64,000 bases of DNA from Steromphala cineraria (lineage: Eukaryota; Mollusca; Gastropoda; Trochida; Trochidae): assembly GCA_916613615.1 (NCBI GenBank), contig OU744735.1, forward strand, positions 54,514,082 to 54,578,081, in the 5' to 3' direction. Under the pieces are notes generated by a model. It was not told the DNA's origin, ran no database searches, and worked only from the letters and a program-made list of their open reading frames with translations. Position numbers and translations under genes: made by a program. Positions 25,501 through 35,478 of the stretch are shown here, piece after piece. The first letter of the stretch is position 1, and each line of letters starts with the position of its first letter.

Positions 25501-27591
25501 TCTGTACAAGTCTATGCTTTCTAGGCCTTATGCTTTTAGGGAAGAAAATGAAAATAGGTTTTTAGGGTGTGGTCCCTGTGGCCCTTAGTAGGGGCAACAG
25601 GGCCACCAAAGTTACAATTTATAATCCTCACTAGTCAAGGAGTCTGTACACACAGTTTCAGCTTTCTAGGCCTTATGGTTCTGGAGAAGAAGGTGAAAAT
25701 AGGTTTTTAGGGCGTGGCCCCTTTGGCCCTTGTTAGGGGCCACAGGGCCACTAAAGCTACAATTTTTAATCCTCACTAGTCAAGGAGTCTGTACACCAAG
25801 TTTAAGCTTTCTAGGTCTTATGGTTCTGGAGAAGAAGTCGAAATTCCACAAAGTTTACGGACGGACGGACGGACGGACGCCGGACACCATGCCATGCCAA
25901 AAGCCCATCGGGCCTTACATGCCAGATGAACTAAGAAAACGCAAAGGGGATTTTGAAATTTTTCACTCGTGCAAAAACGAATAAACAATACAACTGTCAT
26001 ATTTCTTTCCTGGCCGTAATTGTTACATGTTTATTTACATTATACCAAAAGATGATAAAAGGTGGGATTTGTTACTGCCTTGCTTGACACTCAGCATTGT
26101 AAAGGCAGAACAACACATTAACTGGCGCTAGTTTGGCACAAAACAAATTTCCAACATGTACATGTACTGAGGACGATAAAGTGTTGAATGAGGATATTAT
26201 AATGCAATGCCAATGTGTCGAAAATGAAAACATCGTCGTACGTCAGATTATAACTTCAAAACCTACCGTTGCTTGAAATTTGAATGTTCATTTGAGCACC
26301 ATATTTATAATTTGGGTCGTTTCCTCATGAACTATTGTGGGAAAAAAAGATGCCAATATTAATGCGACAAAGTTTGCCACCAAAGCCAAAAATGTCTACA
26401 TTGTGGTCATAAAAATTACAGAACTATCCCTGTTTTGGGGAAAGTCTAACAAGCTTTAGGGAATCGTTTGCCTGAAGGGGATGTTCGGCCATGAGAGCCA
26501 GTTTTTAGAAAACTTGAAGGTGCAATCGCCGTCAATTGTGTTTTAAGAACCGGTGGGTCACTCTTTTAATCTTTAGGAAAGTCTTGTTTGTTGATACTTC
26601 ACAATTCCATCCTATTACTGTGAGATTAAAAAGAATTGTTTACTGTCAACAAAAAGGAAAATTTCTCCTTTTAAATTGTTCAAAGGTGTGAGAAAGTACG
26701 TAACGATATCCAACATACAAGATTTGTCAAATGATTTGTTAAGGAGAATTTGGCAGAAAGTCGGTACATAAACAGCATCCACGAACGACAAATGCATTGG
26801 GATTATGGTCTGAAAGGGAAAGTTTTCAAGCCTGTTCATAGCACGAAACAGCCAATATCAAGACCAAAGTCCTGAAGTAACTCCCTCAAACATAACTCCT
26901 TTAGGACATAAATGCTATGAACGACCGTCCAATGCTTGAAGGGGCAGAACTTTGTAAAAGAGACTTTTTGCCTTTTCCATTCATTGCCAGAAACTTGCCT
27001 ATCAATAAATGCTTTAAATGATAGTAAAACAAAACGACTTTTGTGTAGAGCCTTGTGAAACTGCACTTTCTTACAATTGAACTTATTTGATATTTTTGCT
27101 TTTCAATAAAAGCAACATAACCAAAGAAAAATTGCTCATACGTTTCTTCTTTTTTGAAGAGTTTATATAACATCAATAACATGAATCTTTAACTGAATAT
27201 ACATACTTCGATTAAGGTACACTAATTCATTTCCCTGATGCAAATGATTAAAAGATAATCACACTAAAATACCCGCCACTAGTTTTCGCTGAATATTTGA
27301 TATTTTATTCCCCGACAACAGATTATAAGTTGGAGAGATGAGATTTCGAAACTCTAAAATGATTACTATTTAACACATGCTATTGTTTATTGGATATATT
27401 AGAAAGAATAATGTGAAATACTGCTTCCACCGCTTTAAATTCATACTAATGGTTGATGATATTCATAACAGGTATACATGGACGGGACGTATGCTGAAAA
27501 CACGGAGGACGGAGCTCCAGACATTTATCCTGACTCTATCACAGTATCGGAGGATGTTCACATGGACAGAATCACATTTTCACCTGCTTGA
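13550..27591 (+). CDS. PAN-CCP-galectin-like secreted protein, copy 2 (complete, seven coding exons)
   Basis: Exons are 13550-13867, 18895-18982, 21961-21999, 22050-22252, 22598-22683, 24190-24385 and 27472-27591 (stop TGA). All have GT-AG borders and matching phases (0, 1, 1, 0, 2, 0). They sum to 1050 bases, or 349 residues. Exon 1 gives a signal peptide (hydrophobic core FSLIILL, residues about 9-16, with cleavage likely near VSYG) and a PAN/Apple-like module with LYTCVSHC and TCHL cysteines. Exon 2 is a short Cys-rich piece, EGF-like at best. Exon 3 is a 39-base microexon. Exon 4 is the CCP domain. Exons 5-7 form a galectin-like domain lacking the HxNPR and WxxER sugar-binding signatures. 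An extracellular recognition protein is likely; ligand unknown. Exons 4-7 match copy 1 in size and phase. Confidence 0.85.
13816..13960 (+). repeat. ~100-bp repeat spanning the copy 2 exon 1 splice donor
   Basis: The last ~50 coding bases of exon 1, its donor and the first ~45 intron bases are followed by a second diverged unit starting near 13912 (GATGTTCACTTCGACCAAGA). More units appear at 15806-16152, with unrelated sequence inserted between. Confidence 0.7.
14220..15170 (+). pseudogene. Crypton-like tyrosine recombinase remnant in intron 1
   Basis: About 14384-14705 encodes an N-terminal recombinase-like segment with the features KTGNQYKTSTLENIRHSLNR, KDFDIIKDPRF, ELKAAGKG and GLSNKVQF. 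This resembles the Crypton-derived domain also found in QRICH1/ZMYM/KCTD1-type host proteins. About 14750-14915 encodes the catalytic C-terminal part with NHFIRVTGATIL (His and Arg of the tyrosine-recombinase signature), ITGLKS and SLAVYQ (candidate nucleophile Tyr). The middle of the domain, with the first catalytic Arg, is missing, and stops separate the pieces. It is therefore an internally deleted, inactive copy. Family assignment rests on motif recognition. Confidence 0.75.
15665..15800. repeat. Imperfect hairpin, about 65-bp arms
   Basis: The left arm begins GTTGTATACTTCT and pairs with a right arm ending AGAAGCATACAAC, centred near 15732. The inner arms share TGTAGAAATGT / ACATTTCTACA. 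It sits immediately upstream of the second cluster of exon 1 repeats, so it may mark the end of the intron 1 insertion. Confidence 0.8.
15806..16152 (+). repeat. Further decayed copies of the exon 1/donor repeat
   Basis: At 15808 the sequence GTGGCCCCGGGTGAGTGTAG repeats the real exon end and donor at 13859-13878 almost exactly. Three more diverged units follow at roughly 15860, 15915-16000 and 16010-16152. The first retains a complete donor. The array probably predates the insertion of the Crypton segment. Confidence 0.7.
16153..17186. other. Intron 1 sequence, nothing recognised
   Basis: AT-rich, with no coding domain, array or hairpin that I can support. Confidence 0.4.
17187..17255. repeat. 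34-bp direct tandem duplication
   Basis: Two adjacent copies of a 34-base unit containing TTCCAATATATGTATTCTTT, ending GCAGTGGTA, with almost no divergence. Confidence 0.85.
17440..17815. repeat. Two-unit repeat with GGACGG tail and terminal hairpin
   Basis: Two related ~150-base units (TCAAAATTTCAAAAATTATT at about 17470 and 17634; ATGCTCCGGAAACGA at about 17588 and 17708) lead into an imperfect GGACGGACGCAC run at 17735-17765. A short hairpin follows, whose arms read TATACCCCCG and CGGGGGTATA. The layout of internal repeats followed by a GGACGG tail recurs in other families in this window. Confidence 0.65.
17884..18830 (+). repeat. Composite element with ~145-bp tandem units, copy 1
   Basis: It opens with AGAGCCATTGGCTCTGTAGC, continues with about six units of ~143-150 bases and closes with GAAATTCCACAAAGTTTACG and a GGACGG run. 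Each unit contains a near-palindrome around TTATTAG (GTGGCCC...GGGCCAC), a CTAGTCAAGGAGTCTGTACA block and a TCTGGAGAAGAAGATGAAAA block. The element ends about 65 bases before exon 2 of the copy 2 gene. A second copy lies at 24644-25985. Confidence 0.9.
18983..20580. other. Intron 2 sequence, nothing recognised
   Basis: No domain, array or terminal-repeat element could be supported. Short open frames here lack any recognised motif. Confidence 0.4.
20581..20717. repeat. Imperfect fold-back sequence, about 60-bp arms
   Basis: GTGGTTTTCCAAATA on the left pairs with TATTTGGAAAACTAC on the right. The centre holds CACGAGTGGCATAGCCACGA. The arms are mismatched, suggesting an old MITE or an element with naturally imperfect arms. 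It lies in intron 2 of copy 2. Confidence 0.75.
20718..21960. other. End of intron 2, nothing recognised
   Basis: AT-rich, with no supported coding sequence before the 39-base microexon at 21961. Confidence 0.35.
22345..22423. repeat. Hairpin with perfect 24-bp arms in copy 2 intron
   Basis: GATGAATGAGAACAAGTTCT on the left is exactly mirrored on the right around a loop of about 30 bases. It lies in the intron between the CCP exon and the first galectin-like exon, the position occupied by the minisatellite in copy 1. Confidence 0.9.
22684..24189. repeat. Intron between galectin-like exons, with a short tandem repeat near 24000-24110
   Basis: Most of the intron shows nothing. Near its end, four or five copies of a ~21-base unit (AAAAAGTAACCAGTCCTGAC type) lie in tandem. 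They finish at AAGGACTGGCGGGCGGGCTA, just before the 24190 exon. Confidence 0.7.
24644..25985 (+). repeat. Composite element with ~145-bp tandem units, copy 2
   Basis: It has the same head (AGAGCCATTGGCTCTGTAGC), about eight internal units and the same end (TTACGGACGGACGG), then a unique tail with ATGCCAAAAGCCCATCGGGC. It lies in the last intron of the copy 2 gene, in the same orientation as 17884-18830. The head contains TAGCTCATCAGG, which resembles an RNA polymerase III box A, but no good box B was found. Confidence 0.9.
25986..27471. other. Rest of the last intron of copy 2, unrecognised
   Basis: Open frames on the minus strand between about 26615 and 27182 overlap in different frames and have coding-like wording (an FKHWTVVHS stretch). 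This suggests a frameshifted mobile-element ORF. I cannot name the family. Confidence 0.3.
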
Positions 27592-28951
27592 TCAGAGATC
27601 TTGAAGAGATTATCATTTGAGATAAAACTAAAAATATGTGCATGGAATGTACTGTGATGTCCGCCGCCCCAACTTTAATTAAGTCTTATCATCTTAGCTT
27701 TATTTGCCAGTAAAGGCAAAGATATTCCACAAATATAAATGTGAAAGAAGACATAAGTACCCTTAGAAGTAAATGGGTCCACTCCATCAATGGGGCTAAC
27801 CACACTGTAAGTCTCATAAACTTATACTTAAAGATTACATACTTGATTAATGTTCATGTTATTCATATCCATTAATAAAATCTTTACAGCACAGTCACTG
27901 AACAATTATTTGGCATTTATGAGACGAGTTCTCTATCAATTATGTAATATGTAAGTGGTCATATTCTAATTTAATCACGTGATGGTAATATGTAGTAACA
28001 ACTAAGTCTTAATACTTAATACTTAACAACTTAATTCATGCAATGACGCGGGCAAATGTCACGAACGCCCATTTTTACAAGTATCACTTCATAGGTCATT
28101 TGAATTTGTAACATATATATATATATATATGTCTTTTCCGATTACCCTGAAAAAGCAAGTTAATTAAATACAAGCCAAAAAGTGAACGTTGCTCACAAAT
28201 ACCCCATGTCACCCCACCCCCTTAAAAAGGAATGAAAAAATGCATGATTTTAAGTTCTTGGTCCGAGAAAGTCTTATCCCCCCCAAAAATACTATTACTC
28301 TGTTCTCTCCAAATAAGGTACAAGACAGACAATGATATTTTTTTCTGCAATCAGTCGGAAAAATACTGATATTGAAAAACAACAAGGTACAAAAGAAAGA
28401 ATTCGTAATGAATAAAATAAGTTCACAACTTCGAAATGCGTAATTGTTTTTATAAACATTGTTGTAATTTTGACACTGCACCTCTCCTAGCAGAGCAAAA
28501 GACACGTGCAAAATTTGAAAACACTCTGATGAATATTTTTTCTGTAATGAGTCGGACAAAAAATGTCCGGACGGACGGATTGAAACGTTGTATAATAACC
28601 TCGACTGTTTGTTATATAGTAATACGAACGAAACAGATCAGTTTTACATTTAAGGAAAACTCTGTGACACTTTTATTTCGATAATAAATTTCTATGGATG
28701 CTCTTGTTTCTAGTCTTCTCAAATAATTAAATGAGATGAGGAACCTTATAATACGTATCAAAGATAACGCAGATGCAATGAAAAACCACATCGCTTGAGT
28801 TGCATAATGCAAGAGGAAAGTCGCTTTATATTACAAACTGTAATTATTTTTGAAACTCTTTAATCTGGCAGTATCTGACAGGTGCGCGCTCTTTCATCAT
28901 GCCGCCCATGCAGCTCTTCCTTATGAATTAGCTTCTACAGTTACATGTGTT
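27592..28951. other. Downstream of copy 2; (AT)n microsatellite at 28111-28131
   Basis: No coding sequence is supported. A short AT dinucleotide run is present, and a GGACGGACGG motif near 28570 probably marks another repeat tail. Confidence 0.5.
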
Positions 28952-29197
28952 ATTGTCGAAAGGTATGTCCCATCCCAATGTTCTCCTTTGTTGCATCGTG
29001 TCACTGAAACCTATACTTGAGCACGATATGGATTGATACCAGATACCATACACATCACAAAGTAAACTTAAATCACGGAGGCATTAACATGTCACGGAAA
29101 TTTCCCTTACATTAACTTTTACTGTGTGCATGAGGTTTTTAAAATGTCTCGCAAGCGTATTTTCAAGAAACGAAATTCGATCGGACGTCCTGTTTAT
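28952..29197 (+). repeat. Segmental direct duplication, left copy
   Basis: It matches 33392-33610 with about 90% or better identity by eye, starting at TTGTCGAAAGGTATGTCCCA. The left copy has about 25 extra bases near 29129-29154, flanked by short GCA homology. The copies bracket about 4.2 kb. Confidence 0.88.
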
Positions 29198-29520
29198 TAT
29201 CCCCCGCCGCGCGTTTAGGCTTAGCGCTATGTCAAGAAACATTCACTGGATTCTGTTTTTACCTTACACAGTGCATCTCATTGGAAAGGCTCCGGGCCCA
29301 GTAGATTTTGGTGACCTTCACATTATTTTCAAGGTCACAGAGAGGCTTTGAAAATTTCAGCATTGAAACCTGCATTTTAGGCTTGTCAGCGGGATATCTC
29401 AGGAACCATATACTGGATTCTCTTCATAATTTACACATAGCATCTTATTGGGTTAGCTTTGGGCCCAGTCGATTGTGGTGACCTTCATATTATTTTCAAG
29501 GTCACAGCGAGGCTACGTGT
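29198..29520 (+). repeat. CCCCGCCGCGCG repeat family, short copy
   Basis: It begins CCCCCGCCGCGCGTTTAG and contains two units of about 170 bases with GGGATATCTCAGGAACCATA and TGGTGACCTTCACATTATTT blocks. The longer relative at 32497-33368 has more units. Confidence 0.75.
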
Positions 29521-30259
29521 TTTACTTTAAATTAAATTAAGAGCTATAATAATTCGGTTATATGCCGCTGATTTCCAAACACAGTATGTTTATCTCCTAA
29601 TTACATGTAAACTGTTTTTGCACTTTGGTACAAACAGTACATTTTGTTTAATTAAATTAACTCAAATGTTTCATCAAGCATTTAGATATAACAAAATACA
29701 TCAAATTTGATTTATTTTTCTAGTATCACATTTCTAAAACAAATTTTCCTCCTTTAAACCATCAGTCATTTACATATATTATTATATATGTATCAGTTAA
29801 ATGTTTTCTAAAATAGCTTTAACTGTGTTTTGATGACTTATACTTTACTCTTGGTATACATGATATTTTCGGGAGATTTTTAACATATAAATAGAGAATA
29901 CTTAACGAATGGTAATGTGATAACATTTTTAAGCAACGAGTGTATAGAATTGGTGTCAAAAAAACAAATACTCACTTTGTCGACAAATAGACACATTTTG
30001 CTTGGAACAAGAACAGTAGCGATGAAGGTTGACAGGCAGAACCACTCCCAGCATGTTTACCGTGTAAACATTGAAGTATAGCGGTCTCCAATCAGGCATC
30101 TCTAATTCTACACCACAAATTCAGCGAATTAGAACAGAGGCTACATCAACTTGACTTGATCTGCCTCTGTGGGGAGAGAATGGGAAGTATAGCGGTATCC
30201 ATGCCCTCCTTACAGAGGCAGATCAATCTGCGTCATTGCATCATTTTTGTATTTCTGTT
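29521..30259. other. Unassigned sequence with a repeat-like patch near 30080-30240
   Basis: Nothing coding. The stretch ending CTGCCTCTGTGGGGAGAGAA near 30160-30179 recurs near 55243-55262, suggesting a dispersed repeat. Confidence 0.4.
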
Positions 30260-30413
30260 CACAGGGACTTGTATTGCTAATAATAACTGTTCCTAGTAAG
30301 AATACTTGAATACGATAATCGCCTATTACTAATAATACTGATAGTAATAGGCGATTATCGTATTCAAGTATTCTTACTAGGAACAGTTATTATTAGCAAT
30401 ACAAGTCCCTGTG
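30260..30413. mobile_element. Fold-back MITE with perfect 72-bp arms and 8-bp target duplication (hAT-like)
   Basis: The left arm, starting CACAGGGACTTGTATTGC, is perfectly repeated in inverted form, leaving a loop of about 10 bases centred at 30336. TTTCTGTT occurs directly on both sides (30252-30259 and 30414-30421). An 8-bp duplication is typical of hAT elements, and a CA-starting end is compatible. It has no coding capacity. The perfect arms imply a young insertion. Confidence 0.85.
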
Positions 30414-30476
30414 TTTCTGTTAAAACAAGAGACATTTTCTATTTTGTTCTGTTGAAATACAAAATCTGCTTCTTAA

Positions 30477-30836
30477 AGGGGCAGTAGCACGTTTTTTGAT
30501 AATTTTATATTTCAAAATGTTCACTGATAATTGAAAGTTATTGCTTAATGTATTATTTTGACAATGTCAAAAATCTCATTACATACACCAATCAACCATA
30601 GTCAGAGGACAAAGTATGGAGATTCACATTAAAACTCATTGGCGGCCATTTTGTGTGAACACCTTTAATTCATTTTGTGTAATAAAAGGGAATCGCATGG
30701 CTAAACTTTACGTGATATATTTGAATTAATACTGCTCCATTTAGTTCAAATACAGTGTCTTTCAATTGGAACCATTAAATTGCATTTTCCTGACATCACT
30801 TTATATTCCCCCTAACTACACGTGCTACTGCCCCTT
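30477..30836 (+). mobile_element. 360-bp MITE with TTAA target site, copy 1
   Basis: The ends read AGGGGCAGTAGCACG and CGTGCTACTGCCCCT, with TTAA on both sides (30473-30476 and 30837-30840). A same-length inverted relative lies at 58915-59274. The termini differ from those of the 582-bp elements, so a second TTAA-targeting family is implied. Confidence 0.88.
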
Positions 30837-30840
30837 TTAA

Positions 30841-32496
30841 AGTCTGATAATAAATGATTTACCTCCTATGTGAATTTGTTTTACGTTTATATTACCCATA
30901 GGGTAGAATATAGGTGATGATATATTTGTATTATGAGCACAATTGTGCATATCTATTTTCCCCAAAGACGATTGTTGTAGCGTGACTTCCTGCCTTTCTC
31001 CCTTGACATCACAAGTCAGTGACTTCGACAGAGCAGCAGGCCGTTTTCTTGACTTTCTAACAGTGTAAAAAGGAAAAATATCGCTAATGAAGAATGAACC
31101 TTAAACTTTGTATCATTTAGAGAAAATAACCCAAAGAATTGTGTCATATGACTTTAAGGCAACTTGTGCAAATGTGGATATGGGCTTCTCTCGTTAAACA
31201 CAAAAAAATCAATAACTTCTTTAAAGTCAAATGAAACTCTTTCTCGGGTTATAATCACTTTTTGATACAAAGTTGATATCCAAAATAGATTACTAATGTA
31301 ACGTTGAACCAACGATAAGATTCATCTTGACCCATCTCAGTAGAAGGTTTTATTTTACACGACAGGTATGTGTAACTGTAGATGAAACTGCGGCACTTAA
31401 CTGTTCGTTGACAGAGTCGCTGGCACATTCTGTGTCCAAAAGGGGAAATGGTTCGACTATCTTCAGGTGATGTTGTGACACACCAAACACACAAAAACAT
31501 GAGGTGGACAAGTCCTAGTTCCTCAATGGTTTATCCAAGACTGAAGTATAAAGACTTGTTTTCCTTCTTCCATGAAAAAAAAAACATTCTTGATAAAACC
31601 ATTTCTAAAAGTTTAAACATTTTTGTTTAAGGTCAGCAATTGGTATGTTCCATTATAAGAACTCCAACTTCAAATATACCTCTAACTGAATAAATAATTA
31701 TATATTTATCATATGGTTAAAAGAATTAAACAACGCATTGTGTTTCTGTTGACATGAAGCCATTAAGAAATTAATTGACAATTTTATGAGGAAAACGAAA
31801 CGAATATTTCAAGTATGCATGATTATCTACATATTTGGAATTGTGATCTAAAAAAATTTAAATATGCTGATTTAATTTAGATTTTCTTTTACTAGTGTTG
31901 ACTAAGCCACTGGGTGATGAGACAATAGTAGATGGCTTACTGGTTTGAATGTGATTTGAGTATGCGAAACGTGAAAGGTCTTAAACATGGTAAACCTTGA
32001 AGACCCCTATAAAGAGGTATAAAATTCAGAAAAGCAGAGACGTGCATGTACGAGTTATAAGATAGACCTGATTTTAATGAGGATGTCCAAAAAATCAAGC
32101 AATGCTTGTCCTCATTAACGTTCATAATAGGTTTTCTATTTCTAATTATTTACAATTATTTCCACTGGCAAAATGTGTTCATGTAAAGACTGAGAAAGCG
32201 TCTCAATGTTAACTAACTGTTTGTGTTAGTGTGTAGTAGTACTCATTTGAAGTTCAATTGATAATCTTTCGAAAATATACAATTTGATTGATTTTCAAAT
32301 TTTTTTTGCGCAATGTGTAATTTATTTTCACCTAAAAAAAATGTGAGGAAAAGCTGAATTAGTTTTCGGTGATGAAATTTGGAAGTTTAGTGATGATTCC
32401 ACGTCAAATGAGCTTCGAGACTCTAGTGAATCCTCAGTAAGGAGACAACATGTTTCAAGAGAAAATACAACGTATTGGAATTGTAAAACTTCATTA
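30841..32496. other. Unassigned AT-rich sequence
   Basis: No supported genes or repeats. Short open frames are scattered on both strands without domain motifs. Confidence 0.35.
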
Positions 32497-33368
32497 TTCC
32501 CCGCCGCGCGTTTAGCGCGAAGCGGGGGATATAGTATTGGGCAGCGTCCGTCCGTCCGTCCGTACGTCCTACACGAATGAAATTGAATAACTCAAGAACT
32601 ATTGACCGGATTCTTTTCATTTTTTGTATATAGCTTCATCACCACGAGAGTAAGGTTCTGTAGAGTTTCATGACCTTGACCTTCTTTTCAAGGTCATTAC
32701 GAGACTATCAAATTTTACCCTTGTCAGCGGGATATCTCAAGAACCATTCACTGGATTCTCTTCATAACTTACACAATGCATCTTATTGGGAAGGCGCCGG
32801 GCCCAGTCGATTTTGGTGACCTTCACATTATTTTCAAGGACACAGCGAGACTTTGAAAATTTCAGCATTGAAACCTGCATTTTAGGCTTGTCAGTGGGAT
32901 ATCTCAGGAACCATACACTGGATTATTTTCAAAACTTATGCAAAGAAGGTTATAGTGAAGACGCAGGACCAATGGAAGTTTGATGGACTTCACATTATTT
33001 TCAGCAGAACTTTTGATTTATCATCAATTTACCTGCATGTTAAGCTTGTTAGTGTGATATCTCAAGAGTCATTCACTGGAGTTTTTTTATTAATCTATTT
33101 CAGGAAGACACCGGACTAATTTGGTTGTGGTGACTTTCACATTATTTTCAAGTCACAATGAAGCCAACATGCATTTAAAGCTTATTATAAGGCTGATCTG
33201 TTAAGAACTGTTCTCTATATTCTCTTCTTTTTTTTTGCACAAGGCTTCTTATTTGGAAGACCCAGGGACCAGTCACTAAATGATATCTAGTAGCATGACA
33301 AGTGTAGACAAGTGTTTCTATGTATACAGTATGCATTTTGTTAACATCAATTTGCGGCGGGGGATCTT
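32497..33368 (+). repeat. CCCCGCCGCGCG repeat family, long copy
   Basis: It starts CCCCGCCGCGCGTTTAGCGC with a GTCCGTCCGTCC run at about 32548. It contains about four ~170-base units sharing GGGATATCTCA(A/G)GAACCAT, then ends with GCGGCGGGGGATC, the inverse of its start. Terminal inversion plus internal tandem units suggests a non-autonomous DNA element. Confidence 0.78.
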
Positions 33369-33391
33369 GTCACCTTTGTGACAAATACTTG

Positions 33392-33610
33392 TTGTCGAAA
33401 GGTATGTCCCATTCCAATGTTTTCCTTTGTTGCATCGTGTCACTGTAACTGATACTTGAGCTCGATATGGACTGATACCAGACTGACACATCACCAAGTT
33501 AACTTAAATCATGGAGGCTTTAACATGTCACGGAAATTTCCCTTACATTAACTTTTACTGTGTGCAAGCGTATTTTCAAGAAACGAAATTCGATGGGACG
33601 TCCCGTTTAT
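33392..33610 (+). repeat. Segmental direct duplication, right copy
   Basis: Partner of 28952-29197. It lacks the ~25-base internal segment of the left copy. The Tx1-like LINE remnant begins shortly after it. Confidence 0.88.
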
Positions 33611-33649
33611 GTTTACCTTTATCCATACTGTTGAAAGTTTCTCATACAG

Positions 33650-35478
33650 TTCATCATTAATCATTTTTGAAATTACAGCCAATACATTTCATACTAGTCC
33701 TTGGGGTTTTTTTTTTGTTTTTTTTGTATATTCCATATTTTAATACAGGCAAATACATGAGTTGAAATACTTACAAATATCACATGTATACATACGTAAT
33801 CCACAATTGGCTAGTTCGTTAACTAAATAGGATAATTTCTAAATAATAAATGCAAGGTTGACCAATATTGAAAAAGACATTTCTTCAGTTTCTGTAGATT
33901 AAAATATATATCATTTAGAAAAACTCCCAAGATGAACAAATTTCGAATTAACAAGAGAGGCATATAAACTTTTACTCCCAATGATGGTATCTACTTTTGA
34001 CATATTAAAAGAGTATATTGGATTTGATAGTTTCTTTTCAAATTTTTGTATGTTCAATGATCGAACATATGTCATTACGGCTCTTTTTACGGATTCATAA
34101 GTTATAAAGTTGGTCTTTATTGAAAAAGTTTTGGAAAATCTCTAGAGTTAACAGTCTTCCTTCGACATGTAGCAAATCATTCAAAAAAATAAAACTTTTT
34201 TATACCAATCATAGTACAGATACTGTTTATCAATCAAAATATTATCGTTGTTCCATAATGATTGGCATTGTATATCTTCTCCATTTACAATATTCTTTTT
34301 ACTAATGGTTATAAATTCGGACCATTCTAAAAGAGTGTCTTTCCAAAACGAGTTTGTTCAAGAGGGAATTATTTCTTATTTAATGAATACACTATCCGAA
34401 AGTAAAAAGGGAGTTTTCATCAGTAATTGATCACAAAAAAGATATGTCCATTTTAAGTCGTGAGCGCATATTATTTTAATCAATTTTAATTTTTGTGATG
34501 ATATGATCTTCCTGACGTTTGGAGATTTCATCCCCCTATGTTCCGGGTTTAACATCATTACATCTTTTTTAACCTTATCTGGTTTGTTTCTCCATATGAA
34601 ATTAAAGCATTGTTTTGGTAACTTTTCAATGACGCTTTTGGGGGGATTTGGTAGAGATGAAAATAGATGGTTCAGTTTTGGTATTAGCAGTGATTTTAGC
34701 ACAGTGTTTCTGCCGTACGTGTTAATGTACGAGCTGACCAGATATTCATTTGTCTGTCAATTTGGGATAGCTTTTCTTTGTAATTCATTTCAACCATTTC
34801 ATTCAGATCAATATCGAATTGTATTCCTAGCAAGTGAAATTTGTGTGTGACCAATCTAAATGCCATTCTTTGCGCATCTTATATAGGGATCTTTTTTTAG
34901 AGCCTATCCATATGAGCTTTCTTTTATCTACATAACTTTTAAACCTGAAAAGCGGGCAAAGAGTTCTAAAGTATTCAGAGCTGAATAGAGGCCTACTTCT
35001 GATCCGTCTAAGGTAAGTGTCGTATCATCTGCGAACTGTGAGAGGAGATGCTCTATTTTTCCAAGTTTAATTCCTTTTATGTGTTTGTTTTAGCGTATCA
35101 TGATACCTAGGATTTCTACACATAGCAAAAAAATATACGGCGCTAGTGGGTCCCCCTGGCGGCAGCCCCGAGTGACTTTGAAGGGATCCGAGGCGAATCC
35201 GCTTACCAAGACTCTCGATTCTATACATTGTAGAATGTTTCAATCCAATGTGAAATACTGGGTCCGAAATTAAAAAAACTGTAAAACATTGCTCAGGTAA
35301 TTTCTGTCGACTATGCCTTTTCAAAATCGATTGGCAGTAACAAACCCGGTATCTGGCAAGTTTCGGCATGTTCCATCAGATCATATATAAGTCTCGTTAC
35401 CTCCCCAATGTACCTTCCTTTAACAAAACCCTTTTGATCTTCATTAATTTTGTTTGGCCGTATAGTTGTAATTAAGGA
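33650..35478 (-). pseudogene. Tx1/L1-like LINE, 3' part (reverse transcriptase to C-terminus)
   Basis: On the minus strand, reading from 35478 downward, the order is INEDQKGFVKGRYIGE, PGLLLPIDFEKA, CRQGDPLAPYIFLLC (near 35165), QFADDT (about 35015-35040, the catalytic box) and the C-terminal KSLLIPKLNHLFSSLPNPP (about 34640-34700), then FIWRNKPDKVKKD. This order matches the Tx1-like/L1-like ORF2. Several stops and frameshifts are present, so it is inactive. Its upstream half continues at 43950-43655 beyond an ~8.2-kb insertion. Confidence 0.88.
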
